64,000 bases of DNA, taken from NCBI RefSeq assembly GCF_040081925.1, contig NZ_JBEBMF010000001.1:1302001-1366000 (forward strand), given 5' to 3'. This DNA is from Mesorhizobium_K quangtriensis (GTDB lineage Bacteria > Pseudomonadota > Alphaproteobacteria > Rhizobiales > Rhizobiaceae). A model generated the notes under the pieces. It was not told the DNA's origin and did no database searches. It saw nothing but the letters and a program-made list of their open reading frames with translations. The translations under genes were made by a program, and so were the position numbers. This document shows positions 8,503 to 16,428 of this stretch, piece by piece (the first letter of the stretch is position 1; each line of letters starts with the position of its first letter).

Positions 8503-9113
8503 GCGCCGCGCTCCAGCGTTTCGGCGATCGCCCGCACGATCAGCGCCGTCGAACGGGCTCCTGCGTCGACGTGGCCAATGGACCGGTCTCCAAGAAAGGA
8601 TGCCCGGCCACGCATCGCCTTGATCGGCCTTGTCGCTTCGGCTGCTGCGTCGGCGACGTCGGCTATTTCCCGCGCCGACCTGCCGCCCGCCAGTGCCTGT
8701 TGCACCGGATAGAGAACGTCGAGCATCGTTTTCTGTCCAGCTTGCGATTTGCCTCGCGCGGCGACGGCATCGACGGCTTTGCCCAGCGCCGCCACGAAAT
8801 CCGCTCTGTCCGGATCGGCTGGCAATTCTTTCCCAAGCGTCATGAAAAGCGTCCCGAACAACGGCCCCGATGCGCCGCCGACGGTCATCACCAGCTTCGT
8901 CCCGACTGCCTTCAGCGTATCGGGCAGGGGTTTGCCGGCCAGTGCGGGAAGCTCGGCACGAACCGCCTCGAAACCGCGTTTCATGTTGAGGCCGTGATCG
9001 CCATCGCCGATGGCCTGGTCGAGCGCGGTTAGTTCTTCGGCGTGAGCCGAGATCGTATCTGCGACCGCTATCGCCAATGCAGCAATGTCGATTCTGTCTG
9101 TTGTTGTGACCAT
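8499..9113 (-). CDS. dhaL: Dihydroxyacetone kinase subunit DhaL (ADP-binding)
   Basis: The nucleotide-binding subunit, which keeps a tightly bound ADP that is recharged by DhaM and then phosphorylates dihydroxyacetone on DhaK. The magnesium/nucleotide aspartates are seen in LDQAIGDGDHGLNMKRGF (Asp32, Asp37, Asp39), followed by GGASGPLFGTLFMTLG and the GARSTALI region. 204 residues, normal for the family (about 210). The ATG at 9113 shares one base with the stop of the preceding ABC ATPase gene; a GTG one codon earlier is also possible. Confidence 0.94.
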   Translation of the reverse strand: MVTTTDRIDIAALAIAVADTISAHAEELTALDQAIGDGDHGLNMKRGFEAVRAELPALAGKPLPDTLKAVGTKLVMTVGGASGPLFGTLFMTLGKELPADPDRADFVAALGKAVDAVAARGKSQAGQKTMLDVLYPVQQALAGGRSAREIADVADAAAEATRPIKAMRGRASFLGDRSIGHVDAGARSTALIVRAIAETLERGA

Positions 9114-10129
9114 CACCCTGCGATCCTGTTGCCGGCGCCGTCGAAATAAAGGGGCTCGTTGAAGCGGATCGTCACATTGTCTCCCTTGGCGAAGACCGTG
9201 TCCGGCTCGGCAAGCGTGACAAGCTTGCGGTCCTTCACCGTCACATGCAGATGGTTCTGGTCGCCCAGATGCTCGACCCAGTCAACCGTTCCGTCCGCGT
9301 GCCCGTTCGTCGCCTTTTCGATCGTCAGGTGTTCGGTTCGCGCGCCGATCGTCTTTGTTCCTGCCGGCGCCGTGTTGTCCGGTAGAAGACCTGCGGGCAG
9401 GAGGTTGATCGCTGGCTGGCCGAGACGGGCGGCGACATGCAGGTTTGCCGGCTGCGTGTAGATTTCGCGCGGCGTCCCGATCTGCACCAGTTTCCCTTCG
9501 GCCAGGATCCCGATCCGGTCGGCCATGGTCATCGCCTCGATCTGGTCGTGCGTGACGTAGAGCAAGGTCGAGAACAGCTCCGACTGGATGCGCTTCAGCT
9601 CAAGGCGCAGGTCGCCGCGCAGCTTGGCGTCGAGCGAAGACAGCGGCTCGTCCATCAAATAGATCGACGGCTTGCGCACGAGCGCGCGGCCGATGGCGAC
9701 GCGCTGCATCTCGCCGCCCGACAGCTTCGTCGACTTGTTCTCAAGCTTGTGGTCGATGCGCACCAGCTTGGCGATTTCGGCGACACGCGCCTTGATCTGG
9801 TCTTCCGTGAAGTTGCGCGAGGGCGACCTGAGTGGGAAGGCGAGGTTCTCGTACACAGTCAGGTGCGGGTACAGCGAATATTGCTGGAACACGAAGGCGA
9901 CGTCGCGCATCGCAGGTTCCAGCTTGGTGACATCGCGACCGCCGATCAGGATGGATCCGTTATCGGGGCGTTCGAGCCCCGCGATCAGGCGCAGCGTTGT
10001 TGTCTTGCCTGCGCCGGTAGGGCCAAGCAGGACGACGAACTCCCCGTCCTTGATCGTCACGGTCAGGTCATCTATCGCCTGCGTGTCGCCATAGGCCTTC
10101 GACACGTTTCGGAGCGATACGTCAGCCAT
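9113..10129 (-). CDS. ABC transporter ATP-binding protein, MalK/UgpC type (second of two)
   Basis: 338 residues with Walker A LLGPTGAGKTTTLRL, Q-loop FVFQQYSLYPHLTV, signature LSGGEMQRVAIGRAL, Walker B IYLMDEPLSSLDAKLR and the switch histidine in LYVTHDQIEAMTM. The C-terminal TOBE-like domain (about 240-338) is of the sugar-import CUT1 type. It is one of a non-identical ATPase pair, an arrangement known from the rhizobial glycerol importer. It overlaps the upstream ATPase gene by eight bases and the downstream dhaL by one, physically joining transport and phosphorylation in one transcript. Confidence 0.94.
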   Translation of the reverse strand: MADVSLRNVSKAYGDTQAIDDLTVTIKDGEFVVLLGPTGAGKTTTLRLIAGLERPDNGSILIGGRDVTKLEPAMRDVAFVFQQYSLYPHLTVYENLAFPLRSPSRNFTEDQIKARVAEIAKLVRIDHKLENKSTKLSGGEMQRVAIGRALVRKPSIYLMDEPLSSLDAKLRGDLRLELKRIQSELFSTLLYVTHDQIEAMTMADRIGILAEGKLVQIGTPREIYTQPANLHVAARLGQPAINLLPAGLLPDNTAPAGTKTIGARTEHLTIEKATNGHADGTVDWVEHLGDQNHLHVTVKDRKLVTLAEPDTVFAKGDNVTIRFNEPLYFDGAGNRIAG

Positions 10130-11216
10130 TGGCGGCCTCCCGTGCGCTGGTCATCACGGCGCGGCCGGACGCCTTGTCGAATAGCGACAGACGCTGGGCA
10201 TTGAAGGTCAGCCCAACCTGATCGCCGGTCCGCAAGGGGACGTTGGCCGGAACACGCGCCTTGAGCATGCCGTCCGCGGTCTCGACCGCCACGATCTGCG
10301 TCGTACCGAGATATTCGGTTCCGTAGATTGAGCCGCGCAGCTTGGAGCCGTCGTCGAAGCGGATGTGCTCGGGGCGGACGCCCAGCGTGAAGTCGGCCGG
10401 TGCAAAATCCTCACGGATTTCGGGCACCGCGACATCGGCGCCCTGAACGACGATCTGTTTCGAGCCCTTCTGCAATCCACCGCCAAATTTCAGGAAGTTC
10501 ATCGGCGGCGACCCGATGAAGTCGGCGACGAACATGGTGGCAGGATGGTCGTAGATTTCCTGGGGCCTGCCGAACTGCTCGATGACGCCGTGGTTCATCA
10601 CGGCGATCTTGTCGGCCATTGCCATCGCCTCGTGCTGGTCGTGCGTCACGTACACCGTTGTCGAGTGAATGCGATTATGAAGCTCGCGCAGCTCATGCAC
10701 CATCAGGTCGCGGAACTCCGCGTCGAGCGTGCCGAGCGGTTCGTCCATCAAGAAGCATTTGGGTCGACGCACGATGGCGCGTCCGAGCGCCACCCGCTGG
10801 CGGTCGCCGCCGGCCAGTCCCGACACCGGACGGTCGAGCAGGTGATCGATACGAAGCAGTCGCGCGGTCTCTTCGACGCGCTGCCTGATCTCCGCCTTCG
10901 GCATGCCTTGCGCCAGCAGCGGGAAGCCCATGTTCTTGCGCACGTTCATGTGCGGGTAGAGCGCGAAGAGCTGGAAGACGAACGCAATGTCGCGCTCCCG
11001 CGCGCGCAGCATGGTCACCTCTTCGCCTCCGAGCAGGATTTTTCCGCCGGTTGGCAGTTCCAGGCCGGCGATCATCCGCAGAGTCGTCGTCTTGCCGCAG
11101 CCGGATGGCCCCAGCATGACGAAGAACTCGCCGTCATTGACGACGAAGTTCGAGTTCTGGACCGCGACGAACGATCCGAATTCCTTGCGCAGGTTCTGGA
11201 CGCGGATTTCCGACAT
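10122..11216 (-). CDS. ABC transporter ATP-binding protein, MalK/UgpC type (first of two)
   Basis: 364 residues. Walker A is MLGPSGCGKTTTLRM, the Q-loop region is FVFQLFALYPHMNV, Walker B is CFLMDEPLGTLDAEFR and the H-loop is VYVTHDQHEAMAM. The signature reads VSGLAGGDRQRVALGRAI, with AGGD in place of the usual SGGQ, so one composite ATP site may be weakened. This is plausible because the second ATPase has a normal LSGGE motif. A TOBE-like C-terminal domain follows. It couples ATP hydrolysis to the two permeases encoded upstream. Confidence 0.93.
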   Translation of the reverse strand: MSEIRVQNLRKEFGSFVAVQNSNFVVNDGEFFVMLGPSGCGKTTTLRMIAGLELPTGGKILLGGEEVTMLRARERDIAFVFQLFALYPHMNVRKNMGFPLLAQGMPKAEIRQRVEETARLLRIDHLLDRPVSGLAGGDRQRVALGRAIVRRPKCFLMDEPLGTLDAEFRDLMVHELRELHNRIHSTTVYVTHDQHEAMAMADKIAVMNHGVIEQFGRPQEIYDHPATMFVADFIGSPPMNFLKFGGGLQKGSKQIVVQGADVAVPEIREDFAPADFTLGVRPEHIRFDDGSKLRGSIYGTEYLGTTQIVAVETADGMLKARVPANVPLRTGDQVGLTFNAQRLSLFDKASGRAVMTSAREAANG

Positions 11217-11219
11217 CGC

Positions 11220-11426
11220 CTACTCCGGGAACTTCGAGACTATGATGAACATCGCGGTGCCGAACAGCATCGTGACGAACGACCAGGTGTAGAGCGACAG
11301 CGCGAAGGACTGGAACAGCATCAGGAAGCCGATGCCGATGATCGCGGTCGCGATGTTCTCGAGCGGGCCTCGCCGCAGCCAGACGGGCCAGTTCGAATGC
11401 TTTTTCCTCGTTGTGGCCGTGCTCAT
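11220..11426 (-). CDS. Small DUF2160-like membrane protein of the ABC importer operon
   Basis: 68 residues with a basic N-terminus (TTRKKHSNWPVWLRRG) and two hydrophobic segments (about 26-44 and 47-64, ATAIIGIGFLMLFQSFALSL then SFVTMLFGTAMFIIVS). It resembles the small DUF2160-type proteins found beside glycerol-type ABC importers in rhizobia (GlpU-like). The ATG overlaps the permease stop by four bases. It may be an accessory subunit of the permease pair; its function is not established. It lies within a larger out-of-place open frame, and the start here is fixed by the ATGA overlap. Confidence 0.8.
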   Translation of the reverse strand: MSTATTRKKHSNWPVWLRRGPLENIATAIIGIGFLMLFQSFALSLYTWSFVTMLFGTAMFIIVSKFPE

Positions 11427-12370
11427 TTCCGCACCGCTCCGAACGTGATGCCGCGCAGGAGCTGTTTCCTGAGCAGGATGGTGAAGACGAGGATCGGCAC
11501 GAGGAACACCGTGGTGCCCGCCGCCACCGCCGGCCAGTCCTGGCCGCCTTCGCCGATGATGGTCGGGATGAAGGGCGGCGCCGTCTGTGCCGTGCCGGAT
11601 GTCAGCAGCGAGGCGAAAGCATATTCGTTCCATGCGAAGATCAGGCAGAAGATCGCTGTCGCCGCGATGCCGGTCGTCGCCTGCGGCAGCACGACCTTGC
11701 GGAACGCCTGCAGCCGCGTGTAGCCGTCGATCATGGCGGCTTCTTCATATTCGCGCGGTATCTCGTCGATGAAGCCCTTCAGCAGCCAGACCGCCAGCGA
11801 AACGTTGACCGCCGTGTAGAGCAGGATCATGCCGAGCGCCGTGTCCGAGAGGCCGATCTCGCGGTACATCAGGTAGATCGGGATCGCCACCGCGATCGGC
11901 GGCATGAAGCGCGTCGACAGGATGAAGAACAGCAGGTCGTCGGCAAGCGGCACGCGAAAGCGCGAGAACCCGTAGGCTGCGAGCGTGCCGAGGAAGACGG
12001 CGCAGAAGGTCGAGCCGAAGGCGATGATGACCGAGTTGAGGAAGCGCGGCAGGAAGTTCGACGGACCTGCAATCACCATGTTGCGCTTGCGCACGGTCTC
12101 GTCACAGAAACTCTCTGCCGGCGGCAGCGCGTTGATGTATTCCGGCGTCTGCCGGGTGCGTGTGGTGAAGAGATTGCAGTAACCCTCGATCGACGGCGTG
12201 AACAGGATTTTCGGCGGATACGCGATCGAATCCGGTGGCGTCTTGAAGCTTGTCGCGACGATCCAGAACAGCGGGATCATGGAGATCAGCGCATAGAGGA
12301 TGATCACCGTCCCCGCGATCCGCTTGGACGTGCTGCTTGGCTCGACAACCGAGTGGGCGGCGGCGCTCAT
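11423..12370 (-). CDS. ABC transporter permease, CUT1 type (second)
   Basis: About 315 residues with six predicted membrane helices. The EAA loop EEAAMIDGYTRLQAFRKVVLPQATTGI is the ATPase contact. The helix after it (IAATAIFCLIFAWNEYAFASLL) is typical of MalG/UgpE-like permeases, as is the periplasmic stretch between TM1 and TM2. I start at the ATG in EKPMSAAAHS because it overlaps the preceding permease stop by four bases; upstream in-frame codons belong to that gene's coding region. It forms the channel with the next upstream permease. Confidence 0.92.
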   Translation of the reverse strand: MSAAAHSVVEPSSTSKRIAGTVIILYALISMIPLFWIVATSFKTPPDSIAYPPKILFTPSIEGYCNLFTTRTRQTPEYINALPPAESFCDETVRKRNMVIAGPSNFLPRFLNSVIIAFGSTFCAVFLGTLAAYGFSRFRVPLADDLLFFILSTRFMPPIAVAIPIYLMYREIGLSDTALGMILLYTAVNVSLAVWLLKGFIDEIPREYEEAAMIDGYTRLQAFRKVVLPQATTGIAATAIFCLIFAWNEYAFASLLTSGTAQTAPPFIPTIIGEGGQDWPAVAAGTTVFLVPILVFTILLRKQLLRGITFGAVRK

Positions 12371-13365
12371 CGGCTTTTCACCCTGTTCAGGACCTTCACG
12401 TAGATGTTGGCCAGTCCGAAGACCGCGACGAAAAGAATGATGGCGAAGGCCGACGAGAAGCCGGTTCGCCATTTCTCGAACGCCTCGCGCTTGAGCGTGA
12501 TTGATGCGACCTCCGTGGTCGAGCCGGGTCCGCCGCCGGTGAGCAGGTTCACCATGTCGAACATCTTGAAGTTCTCGATGCCGCGGAACAGCACCGCCAG
12601 CATGATGAAGGGCAGCGCCATCGGCAACGTGATCGACCAGAACTGCCGCCAGTTGGAGGCGCGATCGACCTCGGCGGCCTCATAGATGTAGTCCGGGATC
12701 GAGCGCAGCCCTGCGAGGCAGATCAGCATCACGTAAGGCGTCCACATCCAGGTATCGACGATGATGATCGCCCAGGGCGCGAGCTTCACCGACGACAGCA
12801 TCAGGATGTCCGTGGTGGGAATGCCCGTGAAGAATGACACGATGTAAGTAAACAGGCCGATCTGCGGCTCATAGAGGAAGCGCCAGAAATTGCCGACCAC
12901 GGCCGGCGACAGCATCATCGGCACCAGGATAATGGTCGTCCAGAAGGCATGGCCACGAAACTTGCGGTCGATGAGATAGGCCAGCGAGAAACCGATCAGG
13001 GTCTGCAGCACGATCGTCCAGAAGACGAAATGCGCGGTCGCCTGCATGGCCATCCACGTGTCGGCATCGTTCAGGATGCGCGAGTAGTTCTGCAGGCCGA
13101 CGTTCTTGATTTCTTCGTTTGGCCGGTTGGCGCGGTAGTTCGTGAAGGAAAGCTGGATCGCCCAGATCAGCGGAAAGATGTTGATGGCGAGCAGCAGGAC
13201 GATCGTCGGTGCGATGAAAATCCAAGCGACCATGCGGTCGGAAAGGCCGCGCACCTTCTTGGCGAGCGTGTCGGGCGTGGCGCGCACCGCGGCTTCTGCC
13301 GCCCGATCGAGTATCGTCGAGGTGGTCTCGGTCACGACAGGTTTTCCGCTGGGCATGTCTTGCAT
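12367..13365 (-). CDS. ABC transporter permease, CUT1 type (first)
   Basis: 332 residues, with a cytoplasmic N-terminal tail of about 45 residues and then six helices beginning at MVAWIFIAPTIVLLLAINIF. The EAA loop is EAAEVDRASNWRQFWSITLPMALP. MalF/UgpA-type partner of the following permease. It lies 59 bases after the binding-protein gene, with a GC-rich hairpin in between that could let the binding protein be made in excess. Confidence 0.92.
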   Translation of the reverse strand: MQDMPSGKPVVTETTSTILDRAAEAAVRATPDTLAKKVRGLSDRMVAWIFIAPTIVLLLAINIFPLIWAIQLSFTNYRANRPNEEIKNVGLQNYSRILNDADTWMAMQATAHFVFWTIVLQTLIGFSLAYLIDRKFRGHAFWTTIILVPMMLSPAVVGNFWRFLYEPQIGLFTYIVSFFTGIPTTDILMLSSVKLAPWAIIIVDTWMWTPYVMLICLAGLRSIPDYIYEAAEVDRASNWRQFWSITLPMALPFIMLAVLFRGIENFKMFDMVNLLTGGGPGSTTEVASITLKREAFEKWRTGFSSAFAIILFVAVFGLANIYVKVLNRVKSR

Positions 13366-13377
13366 CTGGTCTGGTCT

Positions 13378-13410
13378 CCGCCCCGCACCAGTCTAGCCGG
13401 TGCGGGGCGG
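13378..13410 (-). repeat. Intercistronic hairpin between binding-protein and permease genes
   Basis: CCGCCCCGCACC and GGTGCGGGGCGG form a perfect 12-base stem with a 9-base loop. No T tract follows in the direction of transcription, so a full terminator is unlikely. Hairpins at this place in ABC operons commonly protect the 3' end of the binding-protein message and give it a higher level than the membrane subunits. The structure is seen; the role is inferred. Confidence 0.7.
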
Positions 13411-13424
13411 CCTTGGGAGGGAGA

Positions 13425-14756
13425 TCAGATTTTCCCGTCGTCCTCGAAGACTTCGTTCCAGTCCTTGACCAGTCCGTCGAGGGCTTCCTTGGCGGTGCCC
13501 TGACCGGCGACCACATAGTCATGGAAGCGCTTCTGCGATGCCTGCAGGAGCGAGGCATAGCTCGGCTCTGCCCAGAAATCCTTCACGATGGCCATCGAGT
13601 CGAGGAAGGTCTTCGCGTAGGGCTGGCTTTCCGGGAAGGTCGGATCTTCGACCACCGCCTTCAGGCACGAGAAGCCGCCGAGCGACCACCACTTCTTCTG
13701 CACGTCGGGATTGGCGAACCACTTGATGTATTGAAGCGCGGCGTCCTGCTTGTCGGAATAGGACACCACCGAGATGCCCTGTCCGCCAAGCTGGGCGAAC
13801 TGCTCGCCTTCGGGGCCTGCCGGGTTGGGGAAGAAGCCGACAACGTCGCCGCCGACCGCTTCGTCCTTGTGCAGGCCCGGCCAGGTGAAGGCGAAATTCA
13901 TGTGCATCGCCACCTGTCCGGATTTGAAGGCATCAATGCCTTCGCCCATGTAGCTGTTAGAGGCGCCGGGCGGCGTGCAGCAGTCGTAGAGCGACTTGTA
14001 GAACTCAAGTCCGGCAACCGACTTGTCGGAGTTGACGAAGCCTTCCATCTCATAAGGCTTGTCGGGATTGTCATACTTGAAGCCGAAGGAATAGAGCACG
14101 TCCATGACGCCCATCGTGACGCCCTCGGAGCCGCGCTCTGTATAGATCGACGCGCCATACACCTTCTTGCCGTCGATCTCGCGATTCTGGAAGAATTCCG
14201 CGACTTCCTTCAACTGCGCGAAGGTCTTCGGAGCGTCGAGATCCCAGCCGTACTTGGCCTTGAATTCCTGCTGCAACTCGGGCCTGGAGAACCAGTCCTT
14301 GCGATAGGTCCAGCCGACCACATCGCCAAAGGCCGGCAGCGACCAGTAGTTCGGCGTATTCTTCGGCCACTGCGAATAGCCGACCACCGTCGCGTCGACG
14401 AAGTCACTCATCTTGATTCCTTCCTTGTCGAAGAAATCGTTGAGCTTGACGTAGTGGCCGTTCTCGGCAGAACCGCCAATCCACTGGCTGTCGCCGATGA
14501 TCAGGTCGCAGAGCTTGCCCTTGGAATTGAGCTCGTTGAGGAACCGGTCCGCATAGTTCGTCCACGGGACGAACTCGAACTTCATGCCGATGCCCGTCTG
14601 CGCCGTAAAGTCCTTGGACAGTTCCACCAGCGCGTTTGCCGGATCCCATGCCGCCCAGCAGAGCGTCAGGTCTTCGGCCTGCGAAGCGCCCGTCATGGCG
14701 GTCGAGGCGGCAAGCCCCGCTGCCAGGCCGAGCGACACCTTCAATGTCGATTTCAT
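13425..14756 (-). CDS. ABC transporter extracellular substrate-binding protein (CUT1/family 1)
   Basis: 443 residues with a Sec signal peptide (MKSTLKVSLGLAAGLAASTAMTGASQAED, cleavage near residue 27). The body reads like a family 1 sugar/polyol-binding protein (QTGIGMKFEFVPWTNYADRF near the N-terminus, GEGIDAFKSGQVAMHMNFAFTW later). It is the first gene of the operon. The cytoplasmic end of the operon is a complete dihydroxyacetone kinase, so the cargo is probably dihydroxyacetone, glycerol or a similar C3 (or other small) polyol/ketose. No glycerol kinase or glycerol-3-phosphate dehydrogenase is present. Substrate is an inference. Confidence 0.93.
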   Translation of the reverse strand: MKSTLKVSLGLAAGLAASTAMTGASQAEDLTLCWAAWDPANALVELSKDFTAQTGIGMKFEFVPWTNYADRFLNELNSKGKLCDLIIGDSQWIGGSAENGHYVKLNDFFDKEGIKMSDFVDATVVGYSQWPKNTPNYWSLPAFGDVVGWTYRKDWFSRPELQQEFKAKYGWDLDAPKTFAQLKEVAEFFQNREIDGKKVYGASIYTERGSEGVTMGVMDVLYSFGFKYDNPDKPYEMEGFVNSDKSVAGLEFYKSLYDCCTPPGASNSYMGEGIDAFKSGQVAMHMNFAFTWPGLHKDEAVGGDVVGFFPNPAGPEGEQFAQLGGQGISVVSYSDKQDAALQYIKWFANPDVQKKWWSLGGFSCLKAVVEDPTFPESQPYAKTFLDSMAIVKDFWAEPSYASLLQASQKRFHDYVVAGQGTAKEALDGLVKDWNEVFEDDGKI

Positions 14757-14844
14757 GCCTTCCTCCCATTAGCGAGCCCGCCCGGATGACGGCCTCGAAA
14801 AACGTCCCCGGTTCTCCTCCCGGGGTCTCGACAACGGGGCCGTT

Positions 14845-14900
14845 CGGCCATTCCGATGTTGAGTAATTTGTTTAGTTGAAACAGAATTTACTAAACACGC
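14845..14900. promoter_or_regulatory. Divergent control region with an inverted-repeat operator candidate
   Basis: The 286-base gap between the importer/DHA-kinase operon and the divergent AraC gene turns AT-rich here. It contains TGTTTAGT at 14869-14876 and ACTAAACA at 14890-14897, a perfect 8-base inverted repeat with a 13-base spacer, about two helical turns centre to centre. This is the best candidate for the site bound by the AraC-family regulator or another repressor. I see no other strong element in the gap. Confidence 0.55.
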
Positions 14901-15042
14901 AAGGGGGAAAATGTGTTGCGATGCACAATCGCTGCTCGGCTGAATCAGGGCACGGCCGTATTGACGACCGGCGATCCGCGCATCACAATTTTCGTTGGCG
15001 GGGCCACGACAGAACAAGCAACGCAGCCTCGGGAGGAAGCAG

Positions 15043-15867
15043 ATGGCCACCTCGATCCGCCTTTTCCGCGGTGCGTTTGGGCACGTTTCAGTGCTCAACG
15101 TCGCCAGCGATTTCGTCACCCATGCCCATGCCGAGGCGCACATCATTCTTTGGCTCGACGGCGCTGCGGGCGAGATGACGATCGGGCACGAAAAGGTACA
15201 GCTTGGCGCGGAGGTCGCTGCTGGCATAAATTCGTTTCAGCCGCACAGTCACGCGCTCTCGGCCGATGGAAGGGCAGGCAGGTTCCTCGCCTTCTACATT
15301 GACCCCGAATGGTTCTATCGCCGGCGCGGCGTCGTGCGCGGGCAACCGATCTTCGCCTCTGCCACGATTCCGATCGACACCTGGCTGCACCGCGCCGCCG
15401 TTATGCTCTACGAGGAACTCGACGCAGGCGAGGTGGACGAACTCGCGCTTTACGAGATCGAGCGGCTGATCGACAGCCTTGCCGACGCGGCTGATTCGGT
15501 CCGTCCTCGGTATGCGGGCATGCTGCGCGGCGATGAACTGGACTTCCGTGTCCGCAAGGCGATCGACCTGATGAAGGCGAATGTCTGCGAGCGTATCTGT
15601 TTCGACGAGGTGGCGAAGGCGGTCGGGCTGTCGCGCCCGCATTTCTTCGCTCTCTTCAAGGAGCAGACGCGCCTGACGCCGAATGTCTATTGGAACACGC
15701 TGCGTATGCAGGAGGCGCTGAGGCAGTTGCAGTGGTCATGCGAGCCGTTGACATCGGTCGCGTGGAATCTCGGCTTCACCACGCAGGGGAATTTCACGCG
15801 CTTCTTCCGCGACCATGCTGGCGTGCCGCCAATGATGTATCGCGAGGCGGCCAGGAGCGCCGCGTAG
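15043..15867 (+). CDS. AraC family transcriptional regulator
   Basis: 274 residues: an N-terminal cupin-like sensor (about 1-140, including DFVTHAHAEAHIILWLDGAAG with a histidine cluster) and a C-terminal double helix-turn-helix (about 180-270; FDEVAKAVGLSRPHFFALFK and SVAWNLGFTTQGNFTRFFRD, ending GVPPMMYREA). The ATG at 15043 follows a strong GGGAGG seven bases upstream, so the longer in-frame start is not used. It is divergent from the DHA-kinase/importer operon and 107 bases before the SRPBCC/molybdenum-hydroxylase operon, so it could regulate either; divergence favours the former. Confidence 0.93.
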   Translation: MATSIRLFRGAFGHVSVLNVASDFVTHAHAEAHIILWLDGAAGEMTIGHEKVQLGAEVAAGINSFQPHSHALSADGRAGRFLAFYIDPEWFYRRRGVVRGQPIFASATIPIDTWLHRAAVMLYEELDAGEVDELALYEIERLIDSLADAADSVRPRYAGMLRGDELDFRVRKAIDLMKANVCERICFDEVAKAVGLSRPHFFALFKEQTRLTPNVYWNTLRMQEALRQLQWSCEPLTSVAWNLGFTTQGNFTRFFRDHAGVPPMMYREAARSAA

Positions 15868-15892
15868 TCCGCCGCCCCTTTTTTTCAGACGG

Positions 15893-15924
15893 ATCGATAA
15901 GCGTTCCCGACTGATTGATAAGCG
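15893..15924 (+). promoter_or_regulatory. Tandem direct repeat upstream of the molybdenum-hydroxylase operon
   Basis: ATCGATAAGCG (15893) and ATTGATAAGCG (15914) match at 10 of 11 positions and are spaced 21 bases apart, two turns of the helix. That is the pattern of an activator binding two in-phase half-sites. They lie 50-80 bases before the GTG start of the next operon. A T-rich stretch just after the AraC stop (CCTTTTTTTCAG) may terminate the AraC transcript. Role inferred. Confidence 0.45.
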
Positions 15925-15974
15925 CCACTTTCGGCGAGGCGCTATCCTCTCCATGTACATCGAGGGAGGATTGC

Positions 15975-16415
15975 GTGGCCAAAGTCAGGATTTCGAGCGT
16001 CATCGAGGCGCCGATCGAGAAGGTGTGGGCGCGCATTCGCGATTTCAACGGATTGCCGAGCTGGCATCCGCGCATGATCGAGAGCGAGATCGAGGACGGC
16101 AAGAAGGCGACCGACATCGGCGCCGTACGCAAGTTCAAGGTCGCTTCGGGCGCCACGGTGCGCGAAAAGCTCCTCGCCTTCTCGGATGGTGACTACCTCA
16201 CGACCTACTCGATCATTGAGCATCCTGCGCCGATCACCAACCACACCGCAACGCTCAAGCTGGAGCGCATCACCGACGGCGACCGGACTTATGCTGTGTG
16301 GAGTTCCGAATTCGACGCACCAGCCGAAAAGGCGGACGAACTTGCCAAGGGCATGGGCGACAACGTCTTCCAGGGTGGCTTCAATGCGCTGAAAGACTTC
16401 TTCTCGGGAAAATAG
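15975..16415 (+). CDS. SRPBCC family protein (START/Bet v1-like)
   Basis: 146 residues from a GTG start that follows a strong GGGAGGA; an upstream ATG in the same frame has no such site. The opening VRISSVIEAPIEKVWARIRDFNGLPSWHP is the classic SRPBCC N-terminal strand-helix, and the C-terminal helix (AEKADELAKGMGDNVFQGGFNALKDFF) closes the hydrophobic cavity. Members bind lipophilic ligands; CoxG, found with molybdenum hydroxylases, belongs to the same superfamily. As first gene of the operon, thirteen bases before the FAD subunit, it probably helps recruit or assemble the enzyme, or acts on its product. Confidence 0.88.
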   Translation: MAKVRISSVIEAPIEKVWARIRDFNGLPSWHPRMIESEIEDGKKATDIGAVRKFKVASGATVREKLLAFSDGDYLTTYSIIEHPAPITNHTATLKLERITDGDRTYAVWSSEFDAPAEKADELAKGMGDNVFQGGFNALKDFFSGK

Positions 16416-16428
16416 TCCGGAGGGCGAA

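Noticed and set aside
10365..11723. A 452-codon plus-strand frame opposite the ABC ATPase and permease genes
   Set aside because: The opposite strand carries intact Walker motifs and overlapping starts, and this frame has no ribosome site or family motif.
13413..14789. A 458-codon plus-strand frame opposite the binding-protein gene
   Set aside because: Shadow of the signal-peptide-bearing binding protein on the minus strand.
15915..15974. Longer start for the SRPBCC protein
   Set aside because: The upstream in-frame ATG has no ribosome site and the added residues do not fit the family; the GTG at 15975 follows GGGAGGA and gives the standard N-terminus.
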